From: Gymnopus androsaceus JB14
Lineage: Eukaryota; Basidiomycota; Agaricomycetes; Agaricales; Omphalotaceae
Reading direction: 5' to 3'
Length of the DNA: 64,000 bases
Assembly: GCA_009733575.1 (NCBI GenBank)
Contig: ML769398.1
Coordinates: 62,001 to 126,000 of the forward strand
The position numbers were made by a program, and so were the translations under genes. The notes beneath the pieces are model-generated. The model ran no database searches, had not been told where the DNA came from, and worked only from the letters and a program-made list of their open reading frames with translations. This document shows, in pieces, positions 28,291 to 41,776 of this stretch; position 1 is the first letter of the stretch; the number at the start of each line of letters is the position of its first letter.

Positions 28291-31200
28291 ATGCCTGCTG
28301 CATCTACTTCTCGAACTCGTAAACCGACAGAACCAAAAAATACACGAAAACCTCTTTCAAAACCAGTTTCCGACACGGACAGGCTCGCCGCACAGCTAGC
28401 AAAGACTTTGTCTCTCAGCGATGACCCCAAGAGCAAAGGGAAACAAAAGGCGCTCTCTGTTGAAGAGCAAAAGCTGGAAGCGATGAGGCTAATTAATAGC
28501 GCGTCACAGAAGCTTTCTGGTATTATGCAGAGCGGGTGGAAGGAGTCATTGGAAAAAGGGAAAAAGGCTAGATCAGAACCTGCATCTGTGGCATATGAAG
28601 CAAGTGCAACTGCAGAGCAACATTTAGGTTTGCTCAGGGCTCTTTCAGCTGGCGACTTGAATGTCGAAAGAGCAGCAATGAGCATTCTAGGGAAATTGGT
28701 CGCATTGGAGATGGTATGTCGTCCACCTTTCTCGGCCTTCTAGCACTAATAAACCGTCTCTAGTATGACTCGGCACTGGTTTCCCTCACGAATGCACATC
28801 CTCGGCTCTGTACCTTGGTTGCTGGAGAAGCAAGCCACTTGCTCTCAATACCTTACCCTCCGAATCCTCACTCAGAACACGACACGGTATTATCAACACT
28901 GATATCAACGTATCTGCTCAATGGAATCATGATTATATCCCATACCCGTTATTCTACGCTCAGCAGGGACCTGTTAGACCCTCCTACATTACTCGAATGG
29001 ATGCCTCACTTTTCTTCGACCGGATTATCCAGCAAATATCTAGATTCGATTCTTACAAAAGTCTATTCCGCTTTAATGGCGGTCTCAAGAGTGAATATTT
29101 CTCCAAAGGGCCTCTTTGAAATTCGCATGTACGCTCTCCGATGTCTAGCACATACGACTCCTGGCACAGTGCAAAAGCCAGACAGTGTATGGGATCAGGC
29201 ATGTAAAGTTGCAGCCGCGTTTATCAATGCTCCCAACGAAACGTCCATCTCCGAAGCAGCACAGACAGTCACAGCAGCGTTCCTCGCACTCGTTACAGTC
29301 TGCCAGAACCGTCTCGATTACGAGAGCTTCGTCTCCGGAAAAGGATTCGCCACCTTCTGTGAGAGCTGGATTGGGTTTGCTTCCAAGGCGAGTTTTAAAG
29401 TTCTGGCTTATACTTCTATACTCATGCTTCACTAGGCAAGCGACGTTCAAATCCTAGACAAGATTGCGTTGATGATGCGCAAAAACCCATCTTCGCTTTC
29501 AACTACTGTGCTTTCGAGTACCGCCAATCCTTGTGGTGACGACCTCCTGCGGCAAGGGACGCGGATGTGCGCCGCTTTTGCCCAACTCAGTGCTGTTTTG
29601 AATCGGGCAGATCAAGACGACGGTGATGTGCTTGCACGAATCCGGGACATCAGGAGCGTATTGTCTCTGGTTTGCGATGAAGGAGTGACGAAATCCTCCG
29701 CCACGAACCTCCTTGTATTATCCTGTCAGCGCGATGGGGCGACGAAGGAGGAGGGTCGTGACAAGGATCTAATACGCGTCTCCGGCAAGGCCGACCGAGC
29801 ATTAGGACGAATCAGAAGAGCCTCCCTCGACGCGTTGGAAAAACAGATTACCAGCGCACAAATGAAGGAGGAACTTTCTGAAATGCTTAAAGACGTGATT
29901 GGAATATACGAGAATGTTATAAAACTCGTGAGTGACTTGCCTTTACCTCACTTTTTATGTCGCTCACACTTTCAAGACGGACCCCAAGTATAATTCAGAC
30001 CACTTCACGCAAATGCTCGATACCCTCTTCACCCTTTCTCGCACTTGTATGAATGTCTCGGATCCCAGAACCTATGGAAGTTCTTACGGTCTCCTGGAAC
30101 GAGCAGTCAAAATTTTGTCGCTATCCCCGGATGCTTCACAACAGGAAAACGCCATGCCGATAGGCTACTCTGATTTCATTCGTTGTACTTCCGGAGCATT
30201 CTACAATATCGGAGGTACCCTCTACCAGGCAGGAAGATACAGCTCTGCAATACCCTTTCTCAAAGAAGGGTGCCGGCTCGGAGAAATTGCACTTCTGGAG
30301 CATAACCGGCCCAAGAACGAGGAGGACCAGACTGGGAAAGATGAAAAGTCTAATCCTTGGATTCAGTTGCAGGACCATGTTTGGCGAAGATTCCAGTTAC
30401 TTGCTGTGTGTTATATGAAGATTGGCGATCGAAGAGTAAGTGATAGCTGTCTTGTGCTTTCTAGTTGCTTAGCATACCTCACGCAGCCGGCATTCAATAG
30501 TTTTGTCCAGAGCGTCCAGACGTTTCCTTATTCCGTCTTTGAAGACCACATCAACAAACTTTCGTCCCGTCAATTATTGGATATTTCGCCTGCAGTGAAA
30601 GAACTGAGAAGTGTTGTCGAGAAAGTGACGCATCTCGGAGCTTGCGAACTGATGATACAAGCAAGCGATGTATCGTTGTCGACCCAACTACTTGGACGTC
30701 TAGACGCATCCGTGCTCGGTGCTCTTATCGAATGGCAAATTCAAAGTCTTGAGAGCAGCCGATGGAAGGAAGGGGTCCGAGACGTTTTGGTCGGTCTGCT
30801 CGAGCAAACACTAAACATTTATCGAGAAGGACGAATGCCTATACGGTCACTCAGGGTTCTTGCCACGGCTTTGGAATTTGCGTATCATGTTCCGTTGGAT
30901 AGTACAGTTCAACGCTATCGATGGCTTAGCACAGATAGTATCAAGGAGGAGGCACAGAGATTGTATATTGCCAAGGTATTCCCTCTTACCTCCCCTCTCT
31001 TCTGCGCCGCTGATGAGGAGCTGTTTAGGATCTGGGCCAAGATGCACATCTTGTTCATTATCGTTGTGAATATCAGGCATCGATTCATCTTTGGCTTGCG
31101 CTGCATGCACATCACCATTTGCACACCAATCAGGTCGCATTGGCAGCTAGCCATACTGAGGCGGCCTGTACAATTCTCCGTTCTTTGCTTGAGCCTTCCA

Positions 31201-34200
31201 GCTTCAAGTCATCCGGCGGATCTTCTCTGCAGAACACCATCAAGATTACGAAAAGTGTCAGCAAGAAATCCTCCAAACCACCGATCTCAGGCGCTGCGAA
31301 AATGAAGGGGAAATCGAGATCGGCGACAAAGGCCAAGTCCACGAAGCCTCCCGTTACACCGAAACGCAAGGATCGAACGCGTGAGCTGCTCTAGTTGTTG
31401 TAGTCCTTTATTTTCGCTAAATTTCCTCACAGCTGCGGAAGAAATCCATCCTTCTACCTCACAGGTCCCCCGCGAGCCACAATCACTGACGGTTGATTCT
31501 ATGGAAGCATTGCTCGATCTTCTCCGTAAGCTCTTTCGTCATCTACGCCCTCGGCGCTGACATTCTCCTCTCTAGAACTATCTTCTTATGTCCTAGGCAT
31601 GTTGTCTTTGACGCTTCCCAAGATTAACACATTGGATGTTCTGAGGAAACTCGCAGAGCGACAGCTTGGTGAAAATCATGACCGTAGGCTCTGTTCCCTT
31701 TTGCTTTCAAGGTAGACCTATTAAAAACGTAACCAGGTTATATTTCCTCGTCGTCAGAGCTTGCTTTGGAATACCTTAAGCTTGGGAAACACAGACGAGC
31801 CAAAAAGGTGTTGAACCAGGCCTTGCCTTCAGCGCGAAGCACTCAGGCCTCAGATGATACTCGAGCACTCTTCTTTTTGAGCTACGCTGCGTCCTGTGTT
31901 GCTAGCGATGATGTGGAACAAAGGTACGATTTACTTCTTTCACAATGTTTACAACCACTCAATGTGTCTTGCACTACAGCGTCAAATTTTATCAAGAAGG
32001 ATGGGCGTTAGCAGGCCGGTCACAGCCTCAAAATAAGCAGGCCTCTACCGTGGAGAGGATCCAAGCACGAGTTACTCGACTTGAGAAAAGTGCCTTAGCC
32101 TATGAAGCCTTTGCCATTATACAAAATGGTTTGGTGAGTAATGTTCTCGGCTCCCGTGCATCTGAATCTGTGAACCTGTGTTGACTGCCATCGCTTAGAA
32201 CAACATTTCCGGCTCACTTGATGGCCTATTACAAGCGTTGCGGTTATGGAATCGGGCATTTGAATCTCTGGGACGACTTCAACCGCCAACGCCAAAAGTC
32301 AAATTTGCTGATACAGACCAATCCAATCCATTTGAAACCTCGTCTTTGAAAGATGCATTGCCGACCCCGACCTCCAACACTCCACAATCGATTACGTCTC
32401 CAGCGGAACCACCATCGCGTCGAATGGGTCCTTTCACCCAACGCAGGATCCTATACACAGGTTTGGAGTGGAGAGTTGGCGAAGGACTTTTGAATGCACT
32501 GTTTGCGCTTTCCCACGCCTACCTTGAGCGAGGCTCTCCTAGAGAAGCTCAATATTTCGCTGAACAAGCGAAGGATCTCGCCGAGTCGCTGAACGCCCCT
32601 GCAGGGATATGCCGGGCGCTGGTCAAAAACGGCGAAGTACAACTTTTCCAAGGTTTGCTCGTGGAAGGGTCGGCACAGCTCGAGGAGATCGAGCAATGGG
32701 TAAATACTAGCGTAGACGGAGACGTTCTCGCTGATTTAGCAGATCTTTATCGCCTGAAAGGCGACTTGGAGCAAAGGAGTTCTATGTTAGTAGACGCTCA
32801 GAAGCATTACAGCGATGGTATGATGGTAATTGAGAGGGTAGATCAAGATTTTGGCTCATTGGATGGTGTTGAATTCGGGTATTTTTCTGCTTCCTATCTG
32901 TACTGGAGCATTTTCTTATCTACTTGATAGACCCCGAATATCGCTAGGAAACAGCAACCTTCCGGATACACTCTTCCCCGAACTCATGAGCCAGTTACTA
33001 TGCCATTATGGTTAGATATATTTCCTCCTTTCTTTCCTGTCTTCTAATCGTTCTTTCAGTATGGTCACTCCGTGCCGAACAAGATGAGATGTCCGCAAGG
33101 CTACTCGAGAGGCTTGACTCTTTACCTCTAACTTCAATAATTCAGGTATGTTCACTGTTGAGTTCGTATTCAGTATCTGATAGTTTTGTCAGTCGCACAA
33201 AGATGGCCTTTTCGCGAAGCTTGCTCTGCACGACGTGTATCAGCGAAGCCGAATTGATATGTTCTTGAGCTCCATCGGTGAAACTAGTAGGTCTTCGAAA
33301 CGTACCATGCTCTTAGAGAATCTAAACGTCGGTTTTTAGCTGTTGCGCTTTCAACAAGCCCGAATAATTTGGCTATCTCCATCTCTCCTGCCTCTATAGA
33401 CCTAGCAAAGAGCTTGGAGCACGCGGAAAAGCTTTTTTGGTCCTACCTCGCCTCCTTGGGTCGGAAGGGATACGTGCCAGACATCCGCGAGTCTGCAGTC
33501 TCCATTGCGACAATCAAGACATTCCAAGCTTCGTTAGGGAGATCTGACTCAAAAAGCCCGCTACTTGCTGCTGGTCTACTTGGTAAGTCTTGGCCATGAT
33601 GCATTTACGCCTTATTCATATCTTTTTTGTAGACGCTTCCTCGTCACTCACTTTGCGTAATGAGATGCTTGAAGCCATCGTGAACAAATTTCCTATAATT
33701 CTCCTTCACGATGAATTAGAATGGCCCAGGTTGTCTGATTCTGGTAGACCGTTACCTCAACATCCCAACCCAAGGATAACCCCTAATGTCCCGGACGACG
33801 ATCTTGCATTGGAGGAGACTTCGCTGAAGGACTATTGGGAGAAAGTTAAGCAAAGATATCAATCGTATACCATCAATCCCGAAACATTGACTTCATCGAT
33901 GGTTTCCGAACTGCCCCAAAACTGGACTGTTGTTCACATCTCCGTCACAGAGGACAAGAATACAATGTTCATTTCTCGTCAACGTGGTGGCAGTCAAGAT
34001 CAACCTCTTATCTTTTGTGTGCCGCTCAAGGGCCGGAGGGAGGATGCAGATGATGAACACCTCACATTCGAGGATGCGCTTACCGAAATGAGCGAAATTG
34101 TCCGTTTGAGCAACGAGACGGCGAAGGTCGCAGGATCTATTCGGCATGATGAGGCCGCCAGATCCAAGTGGTGGAAGGAGCGAGGAGCGCTCGACACCCG

Positions 34201-35594
34201 TCTTCGCGAACTGCTAGAAAATATTGAGTTTTGCTGGCTCGGAGCGTTCAAAGTGCGTGTTTCAGTGCCTTCCTCAAGAACGCTGACTGATTTCTCTTAG
34301 ACCATTCTGTCGAGAGATCCGCATTTGTCACCAGAAGCCATCAAGAACCTTCGCTTACAATTTGACCGAGTTTTCCAGCGCGGTCTCAGGTTACAGGACA
34401 GAAAAACCAAAGAGCGAGCATTGGGACACAGGAAAATGCCTTCAGAGACCTGGGCGCCCAACAGAGTCACTTTGGATAATGCTTTGGTTGAGTGCTTCTC
34501 GACTCTGGCGCCAAATTGCCGAGATGAAGAGCTGGAGGACTTAGTGTACTTTATTCTCGATCTCTACCAGTTCCATGGCATACCAGTCGCTATAGCGGAA
34601 GTTGACATTGATCAAGTGGTTGTCGATCTGCGATCCGTTATCGAAGAACACGCCGAGAAATCAAAAAAGATTGGACATGGTCGTGCAGGAGTGTTCGGCT
34701 ACAGTGGACGGGAGGACAAAGACGAACACTTGTTCTTGGTTCTGGACAAGAATGTGCAGGGATTACCCTGGGAAAACATCCCGATTCTACGAGGGAGGAG
34801 TGTCAGCCGCATTCCTAGCATCTCATTCCTTCTTGACCGCATTCAATTTGCACGGCTTGAACGCGCTAACGGTGACCGCACATTCCACTCTACCGAGGGC
34901 GCCGCCTTGGATCCTAGAAAAGTCTATTATATCATCAATCCTAGTGGTGATTTGGAGCGAACAGAGGAGAGATTCCGTCCTTGGCTGAAGGATATGGAGA
35001 AGGTTGGATGGCAAGGCATCTCGGGTTGCGCGCCGAGCGAGCTTCAAGTTCTTAATGCGTTGCAAACAAAAGACCTCGTAGTGTGAGGTTTTCTTCCATT
35101 AAGAAAGTTTGACGACTAACGAGATTTTCTGTGAAGGTATTTTGGACACGGAGGCGCTGAGCAATATGTGCGCTCCCACAAGCTAAGAAGTCTCCCTAGA
35201 TGCTCTGCGGTCATGCTTTGGGGTTGTTCTTCTGGAGCACTTCGTGATATGGGTGACTTTGATCCAGTGGGTACGCCGTTGAGCTATATGCTGGCTGGAT
35301 GGTGCGCACCATTCACTTTTTTTTCTCTGCTTTTTATATACTAATTTCTTTATTAGTCCCACCTTGGTTGCAAACCTATGGGATGTCACCGACAAGGATA
35401 TTGATACTTTTTCGCAGTCAGTCTTTGACAAACTGGGAATGTCCTCTGAGTCGATACAGAATTGGCCTCCAAAATCTGGAAGCCGTACTCCCGTATCAGT
35501 GGTACAGGCTGTAGCGGAATCCAGAAAATCATGCAAGCTGAAGTACCTGACTGGCGCAGCTCCTATTGTATATGGTATTCCTTTTCATCTATGA
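28291..35594 (+). CDS. ESP1: Separase (sister-chromatid separation protease, ESP1/Cut1)
   Basis: This is the caspase-fold (clan CD) cysteine protease that cleaves cohesin at anaphase onset. The start MPAASTSRTRKPTEPKN at 28291 is followed by a very long helical-repeat N-terminal region spread over many exons, including TPR-like helices (ALFALSHAYLERGSPREAQYFAEQAKDLAESL near 32500). A low-complexity Lys/Ser/Pro linker lies near 31230-31370. The protease domain is at the C-terminus: NVQGLPWENIPILRGRSVSRIPS, YYIINPSGDLERTEERF, the catalytic histidine in YFGHGGAEQYV (codon 35147-35149) and the catalytic cysteine in VMLWGCSSGAL (codon 35225-35227). CPTLVANLWDVTDKDIDTF closes the fold. The gene is about 7.3 kb with roughly 20 introns, normal for separases. 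Securin is not in the window. Confidence 0.94.
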
Positions 35595-35866
35595 TTTTGA
35601 AGAGAATATGCTGGATTTATTATGTATATGTATGCGCCTTATCTGTATCACCATGTATATGCATTATGCACTATGTTAAATGTTTAGCTTCGAAAATTCT
35701 ATGTCACCTACGAGAAGGAGCTGAAGGCGTTATGAAAAGCCTCTTCTCGAGCACGGACACTTGTCAATGACATTCGCTGCTGGTGGCTTTTCTGCCTGTT
35801 CACCAAATTACTATACTTAGATTTTTTTTACATATACAGTGTACGGGACGAGATCAAGCAGCAACC

Positions 35867-38197
35867 ATGGTTGCCGGCGGCAAACTTGCTCATTCAATGA
35901 CGCTCATCACATCAAGTCTTGCGACCGCCTTTAGGCTGGCGTCGTTTCTTTTTCTTCGAGTTGTAAGTCTAATTTGTACACAAAACGTCACTGTTTATCG
36001 TGTTTTGACTCGATTTTACATTAGATTCCCTCTCCTATACTACAATCTGCTATTCCAGTACTGCTTTTCTCATATCTGTACTTGTCCGCCAATAGCTCCT
36101 CCAAACCAGCGCGGGCCAATGTCAATCCTATTCTTGCAATCATCTTCTCCCTTAGAACCCCTTCCCGAATCTTACGGGGGGCAAACTTTGCCATCAATCT
36201 GGGATTATTGCTTGCTTTCCTTGACCTCAGCCTTTCACCCTATTTTGACCATTCAAGCGATGTCATTTTTTCGAGAATCGGCGCAGTCTCGGATAGCAGT
36301 GCCAAAATTCTTGTCAGATATCCCAACCTGAACGAAACAATTCATCTTGTTTGGCGCGAGTCCAAGCCGGACGCAGTTTGGAGCAAGGGGCCTGTTCTGG
36401 ACTTGCAAGATAACAACGACTGGGCTGATACTGTCACGCTGTCCGGACTCTGGCCTAGCACCGATTATGAGTGTAGGTTACAGTACTTCTGGCCCTATGT
36501 TCCATATTGACTGTATTCTAGATGCACTTGCTGGTGCAAACTCCTCCCTACTTCCTTACCCGGCTTCCCCCCTATCTTTCCGCACCTTCCCTGACCCTCA
36601 TCTTCCCGGTGGAACCCATTTCCGCTTTGTTACCAGCTCGTGTATTCTCCCCAACTTCCCATATTCTGTTCTCCAAAGTCGTAGAATCAAAGGATTTGAT
36701 CTTCTAGCGGAATATCTCTTCCCTTCCACCCCAAACAGTGCCGCAAACCTCAACTCCACCGAGCCGGAGGTTGCACAGGTGGATACGTCGCTTCCAGCGT
36801 CCTTCTTGCTCTTTCTAGGTGACTTTATTTACGCGGATGTTCCCATTTATTTCGGTAATAATAAAGAGAGCTATCGGCGGCTCTACCGAAGGAACTACCA
36901 GAGTTCCAGTTTCCGGAAAATATATGAGAGACTTCGTACGTTTCTCAGTTCATCCAAAAACGATCCTCCTCTAAATGTCCCAACAGCTATGTTCCACACA
37001 TACGACGACCATGAGATCATCAACAACTTCTCGGGTGTAGGGAACGACTCTACGCCCCCCTACCCCAGCGCCTCCGACGCTTTCCAGATCTACAATGCTA
37101 ATGGAAATCCTCCTCCTCCACCATCAACCAAGGCTCTCGATCATACCCCGTACTATTACGATTTTCGTTATGGGGACGTATCGTTTTTCGTAATGGATAC
37201 AAGACGATACCGCTCTTCTCCAACAGATCCGTCTGAGGAAAAAACAATGCTAGGAGAGGACCAGCTGACTAGACTACTTGATTGGCTGGGCAAGGTTCGT
37301 GTCTTTAGCGCATCGGGACCCTGGCTTACTCTTCTTCAGGCAAACAATACTGCCACGTTCAAGTTTATCGTGACCTCTGTTCCTTTCACCAGTCTTTGGG
37401 GCCACGACGCTCAGTACGACTCTTGGGCTGGATTTGTGAACGAAAAGAAAATACTTTTGAATGCTATGCACAGCGTTCCGAATGTGTTTGTGTTGAGTGG
37501 CGATCGACATGAATTTGCAGCTATCGAATTTGCTGCCCCAGCTGAATCAAGTTTTGCAATCACTGAATTCTCCACGAGGTTCGAATTTCTTGTCACAACG
37601 TGTTCCTGCATACGTGCTAACTGTTCGCATACGCAGCCCGTTAAGTATGTTCTACATTCCCCTCTTTCGCACCCTCAGCATGCAAAGCACGGAGACTATC
37701 TCAAGAACCCACACGAAAGAACTCATGGAAGAGGCGTCTACAGTGGATGTCCCCGCGCCGAAGGAACAGGTTACAATCGAATCCGAAAGTGATGAAGTGC
37801 CCGTCGAGTCTTCAGAAGGCATTATTTCCCCTCCAATCACCAGTCATGAGTTGGAGCCGAAAGTCGAACTAGAGGTTATCACCGAAGAGGTACCAAAGGA
37901 GCAGGTGGTGAAGTACATCCCAGAAGGGAATTATAAGTGGTCTTCAATAGAGATCGATACTCGCAATCCTCAACGTCCGACACTCAAGTTGGAGGTGATG
38001 ATCGACGGAAAACCTAGCTATCAGTACGTGAATGTTTTTTCTTTTGCTTAGACTGAGCTCTCATTCACTTCTTTAGCCATGAGGTGGTCGGTACCCCGGT
38101 CAAATTGCATACATCCACTGCGCTGGGCGCGTTTGTCACGTCTAACATGAAAGACATTCTGAAAAAGATTGGCATGCAGCCTAGCAAGTGGTTCTAA
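35867..38197 (+). CDS. PhoD-like metallophosphatase, membrane anchored
   Basis: This is an alkaline phosphatase D-type enzyme (metal-dependent phosphomonoesterase or diesterase fold). The N-terminus MVAGGKLAHSMTLI and two hydrophobic segments (ILQSAIPVLLFSYLYLS, and FAINLGLLLAFLDLSL) predict membrane anchoring. An Fn3-like linker (TIHLVWRESKPD, WPSTDYEY) precedes the catalytic domain. That domain shows FRFVTSSCI, FLLFLGDFIYADVP (metal site), FHTYDDHEIINNF (DDHE), YYYDFRYGDVSFFVMDTRRYR and VFVLSGDRHEFAAIEF (GDRH), all characteristic of PhoD. A Glu/Val/Pro-rich spacer and a conserved tail (YKWSSIEIDTRNPQRPTLK, ending QPSKWF) follow. Short introns fall after LFLR.V and within the catalytic part. 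The physiological substrate is unknown. Confidence 0.88.
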
Positions 38198-38502
38198 ACA
38201 TGGAGTTGTATCTATTAATGTATTAGATATATGGTCATGTAATACGTTTTGTACGGAGGGGAAATGTACTCGTCGTTTTATTAACTGAAGAAATCGGTGA
38301 AATAGAATAATCCACCGTGAGGCATGTTCGAGCCGTACTTCGAAGTCCGACACTTGAGCGCTTGAGCTAGAGTAGGCGGGCACTGTAAGTCGTTAAATAT
38401 CTACCAAACCCTTTGAGCCCTCAGACCACAGGCTTGCACAATAGATTTACTCCAATGCTATGGAACACACAATTTTCTAGCTAAGTAGATATAAAGCTAA
38501 AC

Positions 38503-41464
38503 CTACCTCTTCGCCTTCTTCCCCTTCTCGATATGGGCTCGCAGCTTTCGTTGCTTGTCCCTCAAGCTCGCTTTCTTCTTTCCTCGCACAGATCCACTGC
38601 TAAGAATCATCATGATTGGTTTGTTCCTAGCCTTCTCCTTATTCGTCGAGCTGCTTGGTGCGTCTTTTGTCTTTTTGCCCTTTCGAGACCCGAATTTTTC
38701 GCGACCTTCTCTTCCCTTCTGCACGGAAGCCATACGCTCGGCGTAGTCGGCTTTAGCCTTTTTACGCGGTCCCAGTATGTCGTTCTCCGAAATAAAGGTT
38801 GCTGCGGGGTCATCAGAAGGGTTTTGAGCTCGAGACGATCTCAAATCAGCTTCAAGAGCAGCCAGTTTCCGTTTGGCACGGTTACCACCACCTGCGTCGA
38901 TTGATTTTTGAGCAGCCTGGACTCGGAGTTCTGAGAGCAATTTGAAGTCTGCTGGAGTTAGAATCTAGAGGTATCAACTTTCGTAAGCGACAGTTGATCC
39001 ACAGAAACGATACACCGACCTTGGTCGTAGCCAGACTTGAGATTTCTGGCTCGACTTTCTCCACCTCTCCATCGACATCCATCCTGTCGTCCTCGTCACC
39101 ACTAAACCCATACTCATGTTCATCAATCTCATCATCGTCCAGTCCCTCTTGACCATTCTTACGTGCCTCCTCCTTAACCCTCCGTTTCTCCTTCTTCTCC
39201 CTTTTCTCCCTCCGCTTCTCATGCCGTTCCGTTTCCCTGGCATTAGCTCTAGACTTGTCCTTGTCGCCATTTTCGTCCTCGCTATCACTGATGTCAATAT
39301 CGCCATCGCTATCGCTGGATACGTCCTGCCAGCCATCCTCTGAGACAGAGTCGGAGTCGGAATCCGACTCCACATCCCAACCTTCCCAAGCAGCTTCATT
39401 GCCCTCTTCCTCCCCAGACAGTGCATCACTGTCTTCATTTTCTTCCTCACGGAGCTGTTTGAAATGACTCTCTAGAAGCTGGTCGAGGTAATGAGATGTT
39501 GGCTATTTTACAGAGCGGGTGCAAACTTACTGAAAGCCCTTCAATATCAACAGCAGCATCGGCGGAATGCCCAAATGGTAGGTTGCGTGCGGCAGAAGTC
39601 TTCATGTTGATGCTAGCTTCTTTACCCTGTAAAAGAAAATATTAGTTGGTGCGCGCGAAAGTATGAAGATACGAACCCGTTCTCTCTTTTTCAAAAACTC
39701 GGGGTGGCTTTCACGGTAAAGATGGAGTAAGCCTCGAGAAGCAGCAATGACAACCTTGTCTTTACTTTTCCTGTACTCGATTAAATCGTTGAGCAAAGGC
39801 CTTAGATCAACATCTTTATCATTCAATCTCTTTCCATCGACAGCGATTTCCCCCAAGCTGTCGATATCTGCCTTTTCTTTTTCCAGTGCAGCCTTGGTAG
39901 CTTCATCAGCTCCATCCTCCACATCCATCTTTTCTTTTTTCCGCCCTTTCTGTTTCCTCGCCTGATCATTGTCGTCGTCGTCTTTGGGCCCCATAACCAA
40001 AGGCTGTCGCCTGCAAATCTCCGTAATCGCGTTGATTCCAGCGGCGATAACCTCGCTGCCTACTCCAGGATGTACGAATTCATTCGAAAGCTTCATCACC
40101 ACCGGCTTCAGCGTTTGCGGCGGTATTAAAGTATGTACTGACTGGGCCAAAGCAACCAGTATCGAGGGTACTCTCAACTGCTTTGGAGCAAGCCATTTTT
40201 GAACGTATGAGTAGAAAGGCATGACGAAGAGCGTGTGCGCAGATATGACACGCGCAAGGAGTTGCATAATGAGGATCTTGTGGTCGAGCGTAAATCGTTT
40301 GTCATAACGGTCTAGAATAACAAAGAGCTTCTCGGCAAACGTTTGGGGATCGTTCAAGAGATGGAGAGCAGGAAAATTTGCTTGGATGGAGGTGGACTTC
40401 GCATGTTTCTTCTTCTTTGCGGCGGTGAGCTTCTTTTGTAACTTCTTGTCTCCGCTGCGTGTCTTTTTGTTGATTTCGCGACGGTGATGAAGCGCACGTA
40501 CGTCTACGTCCTAGATAAAAATTTTAATATCAATTTAACAGACTGCAAGGTAAAACAGACCTCTTCCTCCTCATCGTCACTGGCGTCTTTCTGATCATCG
40601 TCCCCGAGAAAGAAGTGTATTGAAGCACTCTGAACTTTTAGAACTGGGTGCAAGCAACCTATAGCAACAATCGACACTGGCTTCACATCATTCCTAGAGA
40701 AATCCATGAGGAAATCTTCCATCACAGACACAAGTTACTCACCAGATCCCCTTCCTCCATAACTCTTTCGTCAGTATTACTGCCCACATTGCATCTTCTC
40801 CCCTTCCTGCCGTCCGATCCGATGAACCAAAATTTACTCCGTTATTTACTTCTTTCTGCTTTCCTTTATTTCCAAAATTCGATACATCATCTAGGCCATT
40901 TTCGACCATTCCAAAAAGCATGGCTTGGATGGCACGATTCAATTTGTGATTTTTGGCGCGGATGTTCGCGGTACGTATGTCGGAGAGGATGGTTTTACGG
41001 ATATTGGTACGAAGAGAAGATGAAGTTGTCCGAGGAAGAAGGGGGAACAGTGTTCGAAGGAGCCTTCCATGAGGAGTAATTAGAGAGAGGAAAAGAATAA
41101 AAAAGACGAGAACTAACTCGATAGACGTGATAACGTTTTTATTTCTCAACAAGACCATAGTCGCGATCAACGCTTTCCGTGTATCGGGTGAGAGAAGTCC
41201 ATAGCTTTCGAGTAGAATGGTGGAAATCTGGGACGGAAACTCTGCAGTTTCTTTTGGGTAGCAAGTTGCAACCTGGGCAATAAATGCAACAAGTTCTCTA
41301 AAATGCTGAGCATGTTCGTCTGGGTTTAGATGAAAAATAAGTCGTATGCTGTTGTAATGGTTCCATTGCTGTAGGAATTCATCTTTGTATGAGGTAGGAT
41401 CCCTTTTTATGAGGTTCTGCAACTGTGGTAGGTTGGAAGTGAGAAGGACTGAACGGCCTCCCAT
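38503..41464 (-). CDS. SDA1: Ribosome biogenesis / nuclear export protein SDA1
   Basis: This is a nucleolar protein needed for maturation and nuclear export of the 60S subunit and for passage through G1. The ATG at 41464 gives MGGRSVLLTSNLPQLQNLIKRDP, SYKDEFLQQWNHY, the classic SDA1 start. HEAT-like helical repeats follow (LVAFIAQVATCYPKE, LLESYGLLSPDTRKALI, LRTLFPLLPRTTSSSLR, HKLNRAIQAMLFGM). Then come a middle block (ILIMQLLARVISAHTLFVMPFYSYVQ, EVIAAGINAITEICRRQPLVMG), a very acidic Asp/Ser stretch, and a basic tail SLRDKQRKLRAHIEKGKKAKR. About 700 residues, typical of the family. An upstream in-frame TTG is not counted as start. Confidence 0.95.
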
Positions 41465-41776
41465 TTTGTGAGACAAAGAAGTAAGAGGAAGGAGTCAAAC
41501 GAGCGCCCGTAAAAATGTAGCGGTCCGGCAACCGGCTTAGCTTGGTGACCTGCCTTCTATGAGGTTGGTGAAAGTGTCGAACCTCGATAGAAGTCTAGTT
41601 TTTAACCGTCAACCTCTAGAGGGGACTGCTTTAGGCCTACAACCGGCTCAGATTCTGAATCAATTATAATAAATGTAGTACAGAAGTGTAATGACAAGGG
41701 CTAGAAGGAATGGCGGCGAAGATACCAAGTAGTACGTCTTCTTTTTCAGTCGAAGTTCAGTCCGCCACCTAGTACA

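Noticed and set aside
28263..28685. 140-codon minus-strand frame
   Set aside because: Antisense of the first separase exon, with Ser/Leu/Phe-rich composition and no signature.
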